A DNA stretch of 64,000 nt from Acuticoccus kalidii (GTDB taxonomy: Bacteria; Pseudomonadota; Alphaproteobacteria; Rhizobiales; Amorphaceae), in NCBI RefSeq assembly GCF_021556395.1, contig NZ_JAKGCS010000006.1:124001-188000 (forward strand), in the 5' to 3' direction. How positions within the stretch are numbered: the first letter of the stretch is position 1; the number at the start of each line of letters is the position of its first letter. A program made the position numbers and the translations under genes. A model generated the notes under the pieces. It was not told where the DNA came from, made no database searches, and was given only the letters and a program-made list of their open reading frames with translations. Shown here piece by piece: positions 25,741 to 34,867 of the stretch.

Positions 25741-27099
25741 ATGGTGTCGATTCTGCAGCACGTCCGCGCCGCGGTCCAAGCCATCCGGACGACCGGAGCC
25801 TGGGCACTCATGGCCGGCGTGATGTTGACCGCGGTTTCCTCATCCTCGGGGGTCGAGGCGTCGCCTTTGGTGCTCTCCGCAGAACCCGCGACGATTTCCG
25901 ATCAGGAATGGGCGCTTTATCGCAACCGCTTCGTCGACGGGTCGGGCCGCGTGCTCGACGTGGACAATGGTGGGCAGAGCCATTCCGAAGGCCAGGGCTA
26001 CGGGATGATCTTCGCCGTCGAGGCGAACGATCCCGCGACGTTCGACCGGATCTGGCGCTTCACCAAGGATAACCTCCAGATCCGCTCCGATTCTCTCCTC
26101 GCCTGGCGTTGGCGCCCGGAGACCGCGCCGCACGTCACCGACATCAACAATGCGACCGATGGCGACATTCTCGTCGCCTATGCGCTCCTGCGCGCGGCGA
26201 TGGTCTGGGACCAGCGCGAATATGCCTACGAGGCCGATCGGATCATCGGCGATATCGGGCGCAAACTGGTCGCCGAGGTCGGTGGTCGGCCGGTGCTGCG
26301 CCCCGCGGCGTTCGGCTTCGACGAGACGAGCGGCAATCGCGGTCCGGTCGTGAACCTGTCTTATTATATCTTCTCGGCCTTCCCGCTCTTCGAGATCGTG
26401 CGCCCGGAATTCCCGTGGCAGGAGATCGCCGCGGCCGGCTTCACCCTCACCGAAGAGGCGCGTCATGGCCGCCGCGGACTGGTGCCGGATTGGATTTCGG
26501 TCTCCGCGCGGGGCACCGCGATCGCCAACGGCTTCGACGCGAAGTCGTCTTATGATGCGGTGCGGATCCCGCTTTACATGGCGCTCGCCGGCGCGCCGGG
26601 CGAGCACTTCGCCTCGTTCGACATGGCCTGGAACGTCCATGGTGGCGGGCATCCGATCGATTACATGCTGCGCACGGACAGCGTTCTCGCGCCGATGAAC
26701 GATCCCGGCTATCGCCTGATCTCCGCGCTCGCAGCCTGCGCCAATCGCGGCGCGCCGATCCCGGCACAGCTTCAGACCTTCCATCCGACGACCTATTTCG
26801 CCTCGAGCCTCCAGCTCCTCGGCCTGGTCGCCGTGCGCCGCAATTATGTCGAATGCATCGACACCCCGTCCGTCATCATCGCCACCTCGCGCTCGGTCCC
26901 GGCGGCGGTCGCGCCCCGCCCGTATTATGACGTGCCGCGCCCGTCGCCCCGCGATCCGCGCACGACGACGGTCGTCGCCCCGCAGCGACCGACCGCCACA
27001 CGCGCCCCGGCGCCGATCCGCGCCGCGTTCCATCGCCAGTCGGCGCAATCCTTCAGCGATCGCATCATGCAAAAGAGCTGGCTTCCCGTGACGCGCTAG
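25741..27099 (+). CDS. Secreted glycoside hydrolase family 8 (endoglucanase, BcsZ-like)
   Basis: A 452-residue exported enzyme. An N-terminal hydrophobic segment (LMAGVMLTAVSSSSGVEA) looks like a signal peptide. The GH8 catalytic domain spans about 50-385, with the general acid Glu83 in HSEGQGYGM and the conserved Asp140 in NNATDGDILVAYALL. A Pro/Arg/Ala-rich basic tail of about 70 residues is unusual. GH8 enzymes cleave beta-1,4-glucans; BcsZ does so during cellulose export. No bcsA, bcsB or bcsC is nearby. The enzyme may trim cellulose made elsewhere in the genome or act on an external glucan. It lies between a sensor kinase and two response regulators. Confidence 0.9.
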   Translation: MVSILQHVRAAVQAIRTTGAWALMAGVMLTAVSSSSGVEASPLVLSAEPATISDQEWALYRNRFVDGSGRVLDVDNGGQSHSEGQGYGMIFAVEANDPATFDRIWRFTKDNLQIRSDSLLAWRWRPETAPHVTDINNATDGDILVAYALLRAAMVWDQREYAYEADRIIGDIGRKLVAEVGGRPVLRPAAFGFDETSGNRGPVVNLSYYIFSAFPLFEIVRPEFPWQEIAAAGFTLTEEARHGRRGLVPDWISVSARGTAIANGFDAKSSYDAVRIPLYMALAGAPGEHFASFDMAWNVHGGGHPIDYMLRTDSVLAPMNDPGYRLISALAACANRGAPIPAQLQTFHPTTYFASSLQLLGLVAVRRNYVECIDTPSVIIATSRSVPAAVAPRPYYDVPRPSPRDPRTTTVVAPQRPTATRAPAPIRAAFHRQSAQSFSDRIMQKSWLPVTR

Positions 27100-27271
27100 A
27101 GCGTCCGGGCGGTCCGGCGCGCGCCCGTCGGGGCGGGCGCCGGCCGCGATCGTTTCGGCTCGGGTTCACCATGTTGGAAGGTTGCGGGCGGAGGGGCTTG
27201 CAATCTTGTCGAGCGCATCGATAGTGAACCATTGTTCCGATTGTAGAGCGCTGGGTGATCTACCCCCTCCC

Positions 27272-27991
27272 ATGACCCGTCTTCACGCACCCACTGCATC
27301 CGAGCGCCACGAGCAAATCTTAGTTGTCGACGACGAGGATGACCTGCGCACGCTCGTCGTGATGATGCTGCGCGACGAGGGGTTCGACGTTGCGGAGGCG
27401 GCGACGCTGAAGCATGCCGAGCACATCATCGACACCAGCGAGGTGGCGCTCGCGCTCGTCGATCTGCGGCTGACGGACGGGGACGGCCTCGCCCTCGTGC
27501 GCCGCCTGTCGACGACGCCGACCACCGGCATCATCATCGTCTCCGGCAAAGCGGATTCGTTCGACCGGATCCTCGGCCTCGAGATCGGCGCGGACGACTA
27601 TATCACCAAGCCGTTCGAGCATCGCGAGCTCGTCGCGCGGGTGAAGCGGCACATGACGCGGATGCGTTCGATCCGCGAGGGGCATCAGACCCGCGCCGAG
27701 CTCGAGCCGATGCTGCTCGGGGAGTGGACCGTCGATCCGAGCCGGCGCTCGGTCTATTGTCGCGGGTCGATCGCGCCTCTGTCCGAGGCGGAATTTCGCA
27801 CCGTTGCATCTTTATTGAAGCACAAGGGGCAGGTCCTCTCGCGGGACGCGCTCTATCGCGAGGTGATCGGACCGGGCGAACGGGACCCGCTCGACCGGCG
27901 TATCGACGTATACGTCTCGAGTATTCGCAAGAAGCTCGGCCTCAACAGCGAAATCCGAACCGTGCACCGGGTTGGATATATCATCGACTGA
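27272..27991 (+). CDS. OmpR-family response regulator
   Basis: A 239-residue regulator. The receiver domain (about 17-132) has the acidic pair in LVVDDEDD, phospho-Asp64 in LVDLRLTDGDG, and Lys in DDYITKPFEHRELV. A C-terminal winged helix (about 145-239) shows the typical LSEAEFRTVASLLKHKGQVLSR and DVYVSSIRKKLG. It should bind DNA when phosphorylated. The ATG at 27272 was chosen because homologous sequence begins soon after it. A longer frame from 27182 is less likely. It lies 172 bases after the cellulase gene and is a candidate regulator of it. No kinase gene is directly coupled to it. Confidence 0.92.
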   Translation: MTRLHAPTASERHEQILVVDDEDDLRTLVVMMLRDEGFDVAEAATLKHAEHIIDTSEVALALVDLRLTDGDGLALVRRLSTTPTTGIIIVSGKADSFDRILGLEIGADDYITKPFEHRELVARVKRHMTRMRSIREGHQTRAELEPMLLGEWTVDPSRRSVYCRGSIAPLSEAEFRTVASLLKHKGQVLSRDALYREVIGPGERDPLDRRIDVYVSSIRKKLGLNSEIRTVHRVGYIID

Positions 27992-28214
27992 GGGGTGCGC
28001 CCCGGCCTCGCCCGGAATTGTTTTCCCGTTTGGGCGCCTTTCCTTTACAATTCTGTTACAGACTTGACGATGGTTGCGTAGAGATTGCGACCTTGGTGCG
28101 GCAGATTGGCGACGCTGGAAGGCCGCTCGACAAACGACCCGTAGGAAGCGGCGCGTTTCGTTCCAAAAAGCGCGCCCATGGCGGCCCTTCTGGAACCGTT
28201 CGGAGCACTCGAGG

Positions 28215-29366
28215 ATGTCCTTCGCTAGGGTGGCGATCGTAGACGACGAGGTCTATATCGGCGAGCTGCTGGCGATGGCTCTCTCCAGCAGCGGATTCGA
28301 GGTGCGCACCTTCACCCGCGCCGACGACCTGATCGACATCCTGCCGCAGACACGCTTCGATCTCATCCTGTCGGACCTCAAGATGCCGGACTTCGACGGG
28401 GTGGAGCTGATCCAGCGCCTCGCGACCGTCGTGCCCGGCCAGCGTATCGCGCTGATGAGTGGCTGCGAGCCTCGGGCCCGCAAGGCCGCCGCCGATCTCG
28501 CCACCGCGAGCGGCCTCGTGGTCGCCACCACGTTCCAGAAGCCGCTCGACCTCGAGACCGTCGTCATGACGCTGACGACGGCGTGCCAGAGTCCGAGCTT
28601 CGGCGAATTCGACATCGACCGGGCGATCGCGCTGAAACAGCTCTCGATGCACTATCAACCGATCTTCAATGTCGGCGCCGGGCGACGCGGGCTCGCATCC
28701 GTCGAGGCGTTGATGCGGTGGTCGCATCCGCAGCATGGGCTCCTCAACCCGGCGGAATTCCTACCTTATGTGCGTTCCCCGGACTCGTGGCTGAAGCTGA
28801 CCCTCACCGCGCTCGACATCGTCGCCGCGCAGCTCAAGGACTGGGAAAAGGTTAGCTTCTTTCCGGCCGCTTCGGTCAACCTGCCGCCGGAAGTCCTCCA
28901 TTTCGCGGACCTTCCGGACCAGCTCGACTCGATCCTCAACCGCTATAATCAAAGCGCGAGCCGCCTCAAGCTCGAATTGACGGAAGGCAGCATGTCCTTC
29001 TCGGTCGAGGACGCGGTCGCGGCGCTGACGCGATTGCGCATTCGCGGCTACGGCCTCGCGATCGACGATTACGGCTCCGGCTTTTCCTCCCTGCAACGCC
29101 TCCACGCGATCCCGTTCGACCAGATCAAGATCGATTCCTCCTTCGTCACGAAGGCCGATCACGACGAGGGGGCGCGGTCGATCGTGGAATCGAGCGTGCA
29201 ACTCGCTCAGCGGCTCGGCCTCACGGTGTGTGCCGAGGGGATCGAGACGGCGTCGATCATGCGTACAATGATCGATTGCGGCTGCGAGAGCCTTCAGGGC
29301 TTCGGCCTCTGCCCGCCGCGCGAGGCGGCGATGATCGAGCTTCAATACAACGTCAACGCCGCATAG
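28215..29366 (+). CDS. Response regulator with EAL domain (c-di-GMP phosphodiesterase)
   Basis: A 383-residue two-domain protein. The receiver (1-120) has phospho-Asp54 in LSDLKMPDFDG. The EAL domain (about 140-375) keeps the catalytic set: Glu164 in VEALMRW, Asn in SVNLPPE, Glu in ELTEGS, Asp284-Asp285 in IDDYGSG, Lys in IKID and Glu in CAEGIE. It is therefore probably active, linearising c-di-GMP to pGpG when its receiver is switched. Cellulose and biofilm control by c-di-GMP makes the neighbouring cellulase a plausible functional partner. The ATG at 28215 is in a GAGGATG context. A frame open to 28074 adds non-homologous sequence. Confidence 0.92.
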   Translation: MSFARVAIVDDEVYIGELLAMALSSSGFEVRTFTRADDLIDILPQTRFDLILSDLKMPDFDGVELIQRLATVVPGQRIALMSGCEPRARKAAADLATASGLVVATTFQKPLDLETVVMTLTTACQSPSFGEFDIDRAIALKQLSMHYQPIFNVGAGRRGLASVEALMRWSHPQHGLLNPAEFLPYVRSPDSWLKLTLTALDIVAAQLKDWEKVSFFPAASVNLPPEVLHFADLPDQLDSILNRYNQSASRLKLELTEGSMSFSVEDAVAALTRLRIRGYGLAIDDYGSGFSSLQRLHAIPFDQIKIDSSFVTKADHDEGARSIVESSVQLAQRLGLTVCAEGIETASIMRTMIDCGCESLQGFGLCPPREAAMIELQYNVNAA

Positions 29367-29414
29367 GCGCGGCCTCGTCCGCCAGAGCGCGCGTCCGGCG
29401 CCGCCGCCGACGGC

Positions 29415-30107
29415 TCAGAGCGAGGCGAGGGCGCGCAGAGCCGCAGCATCCTCGATGCAATAATAGCCCGAAATCCGCGTGATATAACCTTCGCGCTTCC
29501 AGTCGTTCAGCACGCGGCTCACATTCTCGCGGGCCGCGCCGACCATGGCCGCGAGGTCGGCCTGGCTGATCTTGTGGTGCACCAAAATCCGATCCTCGCC
29601 GACGGTTTTGCCGAAGAGATCCGACAGATGCAAAATCGTCTGCGCGACGCGGCCGGTGAGCGGCAGGAGCGAACGGGCGGCGAGCGAGGCGTTCGAGGCT
29701 CGCAGCCGCCGTCCGACGATGCACAGCATGTGACGGTAGACGGCGGGGTTCTCGTCGGCGAAACGGTAGACGGCATGCTTGTCGAAGAAGGCGAGACGGG
29801 AGGCTTTGGTGGCGACGATCGAGGCCGAGCGGGGCTCGCCGTCGAACAGCGCCATTTCGCCGAAGATCGCGCCGGGGGAGAGAAGGGCGAGAACCTGCTC
29901 GCCTTCCTCGCCGCGCAGGATCACCCGCAACGAGCCTTCGATGAGTGCATAAAAGCCGTCCGCGGGGTCGCCGGCCTCGAACACCGCGGCGCCGGCCTTG
30001 ATCGGGCGCATCCGAGCGACCTTGATCAAGGCTTCCGCGAGGTCGTCCGGTAATCCGTCGAGCGTGACGCTCTGGGCCAGAACCTGAGGGTCCATTCGCA
30101 CGCCCAT
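29415..30107 (-). CDS. Crp/Fnr family transcriptional regulator
   Basis: A 230-residue regulator. The N-terminal cyclic-nucleotide-binding-like beta barrel includes FEAGDPADGFYALIEGSLRV and FGEMALFDGEPRSASIVA. A C-terminal helix-turn-helix follows: ISQADLAAMVGAARENVSRVL. No N-terminal cysteine cluster is present, so it is not an oxygen-sensing FNR. The effector-pocket sequence GEMALFDGEPRSAS is close to that of true CRP, so a cyclic nucleotide is possible. Starts at 30143 (TTG), 30107 and 30095 (ATG) are all open. 30107 is a compromise. It converges on the REC-EAL gene. Confidence 0.9.
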   Translation of the reverse strand: MGVRMDPQVLAQSVTLDGLPDDLAEALIKVARMRPIKAGAAVFEAGDPADGFYALIEGSLRVILRGEEGEQVLALLSPGAIFGEMALFDGEPRSASIVATKASRLAFFDKHAVYRFADENPAVYRHMLCIVGRRLRASNASLAARSLLPLTGRVAQTILHLSDLFGKTVGEDRILVHHKISQADLAAMVGAARENVSRVLNDWKREGYITRISGYYCIEDAAALRALASL

Positions 30108-30254
30108 CCCCCGATTGGTGCCGAAAGGTGCATCGACGACCAAGCCGATGCACGGATCAGCTTCTTATCAATTAAGATACAATGAACACCAGCAGGTGTT
30201 CCGTTTCAATCGAAACAGAGGCGCTCACGAACAATTCGAAAAAGTAAGCGGTCG

Positions 30255-30301
30255 AAAACGGCCGGTCTGCCGCGCCACGTCGGGCGGCGGCGGGACCGGC
30301 C
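30255..30301 (-). terminator. Possible terminator after the L,D-transpeptidase gene
   Basis: 8-bp perfect arms (30260-30267 and 30294-30301) enclose a long GC-rich loop that can pair further. They are followed on the minus strand by G and TTTT. It starts 9 bases after the stop codon. Confidence 0.45.
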
Positions 30302-30309
30302 GCCGCGTC

Positions 30310-31104
30310 TCAGCGCAGGACGACGACTTGGGTGCCGACGCCGACCTGGTCGTAAAGCTTGATCACGTCTTCGTTGCGCATACGAATGCAGCCCGACGAC
30401 ACCTCGTGACCGATCGTCCACGGGGCGTTCGAGCCGTGGATGCGGTAGAGCGTGCTGCCGAGATAGAGGGCGCGCGCGCCGAGCGGGTTTTCCGGGCCGC
30501 CTTCCATATAAGCGGGCAGCTCCGGCTGGCGCTTGCGCATCTGCGGCGGGGGCGTCCAGCCCGGCCATTCCCGCTTCATGGAGATCCGGTGCGAGCCGGC
30601 CCATTGGAAGCCGGGACGCCCGACGCCGACGCCATAGCGCTGCGCCATGCCGTTGGAGCCGACGAGATAAAGATACTTGTCCTCAGTGTCGATCACGATC
30701 GTGCCGGCCTTGTATTTGCCGCTATACGGCACTTCGGCGGGCAGGAATTGCGGATCGATCTGGCGCGTGATGGGGCGCGTTTGCGCCGCCGTGCGGGTCG
30801 CCACGGCAGCGCCTTGCGGAGCCGGCTGGACGATCGCGTTCTGCGGGATCGCGCGAGCGGGGAGAACGCCGCGCGGCAGGACGCGCTCGGTCTGAACGCG
30901 CTCGGTCTGCACCGCGCCGCTGGCGCCGGGCCCGGTGACGGCCGGGGCGGTGCCCCGCGCGGTCATCTGCGCCTTGCGCTGTTCCTGAAGGTAATTCAAC
31001 CACGCCGCGCGGTCGGTGTTGAACGCCGACGCGGCGCTGACCGACGCGGCGAGCAGTGCGACGCCTAAAGAGGCGCGCAAAGATAATTTTGCGACTTTGG
31101 ACAT
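30310..31104 (-). CDS. L,D-transpeptidase (YkuD domain), exported
   Basis: A 264-residue protein with a signal peptide (SLRASLGVALLAASVSAASA). A Pro/Ala/Gln linker with a repeated TERV pair and a C-terminal YkuD domain follow. The catalytic block runs from YRIHGSN to SSGCIRMRNEDV, with nucleophile Cys239. Such enzymes make 3-3 peptidoglycan cross-links or attach proteins to peptidoglycan in the periplasm. Rhizobiales carry many of them. The ATG at 31104 gives a clean signal peptide, and the frame open to 31167 does not. A single gene, with its own likely terminator. Confidence 0.93.
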   Translation of the reverse strand: MSKVAKLSLRASLGVALLAASVSAASAFNTDRAAWLNYLQEQRKAQMTARGTAPAVTGPGASGAVQTERVQTERVLPRGVLPARAIPQNAIVQPAPQGAAVATRTAAQTRPITRQIDPQFLPAEVPYSGKYKAGTIVIDTEDKYLYLVGSNGMAQRYGVGVGRPGFQWAGSHRISMKREWPGWTPPPQMRKRQPELPAYMEGGPENPLGARALYLGSTLYRIHGSNAPWTIGHEVSSGCIRMRNEDVIKLYDQVGVGTQVVVLR

Positions 31105-31245
31105 CCGGCCCCGAATCCTGATCCCGACGGCCACAAATGTGGCCTTCCCATGGGGATTATGGTGCATTGAGAGGCTGGATCGAAGCGAATGATGGAGACT
31201 TGCCTAAGATTTGATGGCGATTGTGGCGCTATGGTTACGAAATCG

Positions 31246-32040
31246 CTAATGCAGCGGTTCATCTCCGCGGGCGATGCGCGGATCGTCGTGCGTGAAGAGC
31301 TGTCCGACGATCGAACGCACGTGCGTGATGACCTCGGGCAGAAGAGGTCGCGCCTCCGCTTCGGTCATTCCCGCTTCGATTCTGCGGTCATACAGCATGT
31401 TCAAAATGAACCAATCGAACAGAGCGAAGACGTTGAGATCGGAATCGTCGTTAAAGATGCTGTCCGTGAGGAGGGGGCTGTCATTCGCGGGCCCGAGGCT
31501 CTGCGCGATTTCTTCGACGAGACAGTGAGACAGGCCGAGGAAACCTTCATCGGCGACGATATAGATCTGCGCCCGTTCGATGCCCGTCGGCCGCGCCGCG
31601 ATCACCGCCGAGCAGGCGTTGCCTTCGAGGAAGCCGCCATCGACCCCGCTCCACACCGTCTCGCGGATCGTCCCGATATAGCGCGACCGGTCGACGAGAT
31701 AGATCACCATGTTGGCGTTCTCGAGCGTCGACGTCTCGATCATGACGAGATTCTGGACGCTCGCGCCGAGCGCCTCGACGAAGGCGCGCGTCGTGTCGCG
31801 CCGGTCGACCATCGAGGTCGAGATGATGTGGTAATAAACCGGGCCGGTGAATTTCTTCACGATGCGCGAACCGGGACGACCCCCCTGGAGATCCGCCTCG
31901 GCCCCGAAAACCGTGAGGCTGAAGCCGGCGATCAATTCATCATCGGTGAAGGGGACGCGGTGATGCGGGGTGTCGGCGGCCGCGCTCCAAGCGAGCATCG
32001 ATAGGGCGATCGTGAACAAGACGGTCCGGGCGAGCCTCAT
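31246..32040 (-). CDS. Exported DUF2927 protein
   Basis: A protein of about 264 residues with a signal peptide (LARTVLFTIALSMLAWSAAA) and a DUF2927 domain. The features GAEADL, RIVKKFTGPVYYHI and the late EEIAQSLGPANDSPLLTDSIFNDD fit the family, whose members are exported and of unknown function. The E-E-x-x-Q-x-L-G-P-x-N-D region resembles a metal-peptidase helix but is not proven catalytic. Start at the ATG 32040; a frame to 32064 adds eight residues. The 267 bases between it and the M20 gene show no gene. Confidence 0.82.
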   Translation of the reverse strand: MRLARTVLFTIALSMLAWSAAADTPHHRVPFTDDELIAGFSLTVFGAEADLQGGRPGSRIVKKFTGPVYYHIISTSMVDRRDTTRAFVEALGASVQNLVMIETSTLENANMVIYLVDRSRYIGTIRETVWSGVDGGFLEGNACSAVIAARPTGIERAQIYIVADEGFLGLSHCLVEEIAQSLGPANDSPLLTDSIFNDDSDLNVFALFDWFILNMLYDRRIEAGMTEAEARPLLPEVITHVRSIVGQLFTHDDPRIARGDEPLH

Positions 32041-32307
32041 ACCGGCGCGGCCGGGCGGGCGCACGCATTGGGCGTGTCGATGCTGAAGTGCACCGTCATC
32101 CCGCTCCCTGTCGCCCGATCATCGCAAAGCTCCTGCCAATATGGGGCCGACGGCGAAAGAGTCTGCCTTTCGCCGAGTGATGATGAACCATACGCCGATC
32201 GATGTCTCCGATCGCGGTGATGAGCGCACGGCAAATTGTCCCGTGTCGTGTCACTTTCGGAAAGCCGGGGCGACCGGATCGGCATGGCCAGCCGAGATCC
32301 GCGGCGA

Positions 32308-33471
32308 TCATGCCGTCAGCGTCGGGCCGAGGCCGCGCAACATAACGAGCGCCTGCGAGAGCTGGTCGCGGGTGACGAACTCGTCGATCCGGTGCGCCTG
32401 TTCGATCGAGCCCGGTCCGCACACGGCCGCCGACAGGCCGATCGCCTGGAAAAGCCCCGCCTCGGTCCCGAAGGCGACGACGTCGGTCTCGCGGCGTCCG
32501 GTGAGGGCGAGCGCGATGTCGCGCGCCGCGTTGACGCTCGCCGGTTCGAGCCCCGCAACCTCGCCGATCACCTCGGTCTCGATCCGCGCCTCGGGATGGA
32601 CTTCGCGCATCCGCGGCAGGAGGACCTCGCCACAATAGCGGGCGAGGTGCTCCTTGACGAAGACCTGATCGGCATATTGGACGGGCCGCATCTCCCATCC
32701 GACACGGCAATGGGCGGCGATCACGTTGCGCGCCGTTCCGCCTTCGATCTCGCCGACCTGGACGGTGGTGTATGGCGGCTCGAAGCGGGAGGCCTCGGGG
32801 GCGCGCGTCTTCAGCTCCTCGCCGATATCGAGGAGGCGCGCGATGTAGCGCACCGCCATGTCGATCGCGTTGACGCCCGCGGCCGGGTTCGAGCCGTGCC
32901 CGGCGAGGCCGTGAAAGTGCGTCGTGTACTCGCAACACCCTTTGTGGCCCTCGATGACGCGCATTTCGGTCGGCTCGCCGATGATCGCGATCGCGGGCCT
33001 TGCGTCGCGCTGCTCGATCAGCTCGCACAGTTGGCGCGCGCCCACGCAGCCCACTTCCTCGTCATAGGTGAAGGCGAAGTGCACCGGGCGCGTCAGGGGA
33101 AGGGCGGCAAAATGCGGGGCGAGCGCCAGCGTGGCGGCGATGAAGCCCTTCATGTCGCATGTGCCGCGGCCATAGAGGCGCCCGTCTTCCTCGCGCAGGG
33201 TGAAGGGGTCGCCGGTCCATTCCGCCGCCTCCGCCGGGACGACGTCCGTGTGACCGGAGAGGACGATGCCGCCGGCCCGCATCGGGCCGAGCGTTGCGAA
33301 GAGATTGGCCTTGCGCCCATCGGCATCGTGCGTCACGTCGAGCCGGGCGCCGAGCTGTCCGAGGCGGCCGACGACATAGTCGATCAAAGCGAGATTCGAT
33401 TCGGACGAGACCGTCGGAAACGCGACGAGGTCGGCGAGGATCGCGACGGTCTCTTCGAGTCGCTCGTCCAT
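32308..33471 (-). CDS. M20 family deacylase (ArgE/DapE type)
   Basis: A 387-residue zinc hydrolase of the acetylornithine deacetylase family. Metal ligands are visible in SGHTDVVP, RLYGRGTCDMKG, the DEEVG pair, IGEPTEM and the C-terminal IEQAHRIDEF. It removes an acyl group from an amino-acid nitrogen in the cytosol. Its start lies 2 bases after the stop of the M24 gene, so the two are translated together. Beside an ectoine-hydrolase-like enzyme it could deacetylate N-acetyl-diaminobutyrate in place of the usual DoeB/EutE. A stand-alone ArgE for arginine synthesis is the simple alternative. Confidence 0.88.
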   Translation of the reverse strand: MDERLEETVAILADLVAFPTVSSESNLALIDYVVGRLGQLGARLDVTHDADGRKANLFATLGPMRAGGIVLSGHTDVVPAEAAEWTGDPFTLREEDGRLYGRGTCDMKGFIAATLALAPHFAALPLTRPVHFAFTYDEEVGCVGARQLCELIEQRDARPAIAIIGEPTEMRVIEGHKGCCEYTTHFHGLAGHGSNPAAGVNAIDMAVRYIARLLDIGEELKTRAPEASRFEPPYTTVQVGEIEGGTARNVIAAHCRVGWEMRPVQYADQVFVKEHLARYCGEVLLPRMREVHPEARIETEVIGEVAGLEPASVNAARDIALALTGRRETDVVAFGTEAGLFQAIGLSAAVCGPGSIEQAHRIDEFVTRDQLSQALVMLRGLGPTLTA

Positions 33472-33473
33472 GG

Positions 33474-34676
33474 TCAATCCTTGACGAAGAGTTTGCGTGG
33501 CCGGTTGCACAGGCATTCGGCCGGCCCTTCGGGCCTGATGAGAATGCTTTCGGTGATTTCGAGCCCCCAATCCTTCATCCAGAGGCCGGGCATGAAATGG
33601 AAGGTCATGCCCGGTTCGAGGACGGTGGTGTCCTCGAGGCGGATCGAGATGGTGCGCTCGCCCCAGTCCGGCGGATAGGACAGGCCGATCGGATAGCCGG
33701 CCCGCGCCGCCCGGTCGATGCCCGCCTTTTCGAGCGGAATCGCCAACGCACGCGCGATATCGGCGGCCGTGTTGCCCGCCCGCGCGGCATCGAGCCCGGC
33801 CTCCAGCCCCTCGACGAGAGCCGCCTCCGCGTCGCGCATCGACTGCGGCGGCGTGCCGAGAAAGACGGTGCGGCAGAAGGGGGCGTGATAGCGGCGATAG
33901 CAGCCCGCGATTTCGAAGAAGGTCGCGGCCCCCGTCTCGAAGGTGCGCCCGTCCCAGGTGAGGTGCGGCGCCGCCGCGTCCGAACCGCTCGGCAGGAGAG
34001 GGACGATGGCGGGATAGTCCCCCCAGTCCTGATCGAGCCCCGACAGCGCCTTGCCGTAGATCCCGGCGACGATATCGCACTTCTTCACCCCCGGCTCGAC
34101 ATGGTCGACGATGAAGTCGACGATGCCTTCGGAGATCGCGGCCGCCTTGCGCATGAAGGCGATCTCCTCGTCGCTCTTCACCGCGCGCTGCCAGTTCACG
34201 AGGGCCGTCGCGTCGACGAGAGCGGCGTCCGGCAGCTCACGCTCGAGGACGAGATAGGCCTTGGCCGAGAAATAATAATTTTCGAGCTCGAGCCCGATGC
34301 GCTTCGCGCCATAGCCGCGATCGCGGATCATCGCGGCGAGCATCTCCATCGGATGGCAGGTGCGGGACTGGACATAATGGTCAGGATACCAGGCGACATG
34401 GTCGTCGCTCATCCAACAGGTGCGGACCGCGCCGTTGGAATCCTGCGAGCGTCCCCACCAGATGGGATCTTCGTCGAGGAAGACGAGAACGCCCTGATGG
34501 ACGTAGAAGGACCAGCCGTCATAGCCGGTGAGCCAGGCCATGTTGGATGGATCCTCGATGAAGAGAAGGTCGATCCCCTCCGCCTCCATCGCCTCGCGAA
34601 CCTTGTTGAGGCGGCGCTGATATTCGCCGGCGGAAAAAGGGGTTTCGAGTGCCGGCACGGGTCGCTCCTTCGGCAT
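33474..34676 (-). CDS. M24 peptidase-family hydrolase, ectoine hydrolase-like (DoeA/EutD)
   Basis: A 400-residue creatinase/prolidase-fold protein. The stretch FIEDPSNMAWLTGYDGWSF with following HQGVLVF, and the YPDHYVQ region, are strikingly like those of the ectoine hydrolases DoeA/EutD, which are about 390-400 residues. Those enzymes open the ectoine ring to N-acetyl-diaminobutyrate without metals. The metal positions of true prolidases look incomplete here, consistent with that. The start at 34676 gives the family length, and the frame to 34829 is rejected. It is coupled to the M20 gene and divergent from an aminotransferase. Substrate assignment is inference from resemblance. Confidence 0.75.
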   Translation of the reverse strand: MPKERPVPALETPFSAGEYQRRLNKVREAMEAEGIDLLFIEDPSNMAWLTGYDGWSFYVHQGVLVFLDEDPIWWGRSQDSNGAVRTCWMSDDHVAWYPDHYVQSRTCHPMEMLAAMIRDRGYGAKRIGLELENYYFSAKAYLVLERELPDAALVDATALVNWQRAVKSDEEIAFMRKAAAISEGIVDFIVDHVEPGVKKCDIVAGIYGKALSGLDQDWGDYPAIVPLLPSGSDAAAPHLTWDGRTFETGAATFFEIAGCYRRYHAPFCRTVFLGTPPQSMRDAEAALVEGLEAGLDAARAGNTAADIARALAIPLEKAGIDRAARAGYPIGLSYPPDWGERTISIRLEDTTVLEPGMTFHFMPGLWMKDWGLEITESILIRPEGPAECLCNRPRKLFVKD

Positions 34677-34867
34677 GACGGGACGGCGGGACGCCTCGCG
34701 AACCATCGCCTCCCTCGGGCGCCGCTTCAACCCGAGATCGATGGGCCGGTGGACGCCATTGACCTCCGGTGCCCGATTGAGGAGGGATGGACCGATCCGA
34801 CACCATGCGGGGCGCTCCGATCCGTCCACCGGACGGCGCCTCCGTTTTCCATGCCGTGGAGGGCACG

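Noticed and set aside
27121..27140. GC-rich hairpin (7-bp arms) after the cellulase gene as a terminator
   Set aside because: No T run follows on either strand, so it cannot be called a Rho-independent terminator.
28192..28213. GGAAC before the REC-EAL gene as a second EcfG promoter
   Set aside because: No CGTT occurs at 16-17 bases spacing, and the position overlaps the start codon region.
32236..33678. 480-residue plus-strand frame opposite the M20 deacylase
   Set aside because: No ribosome-binding site or recognisable domain. It is the mirror of a well-supported enzyme gene.
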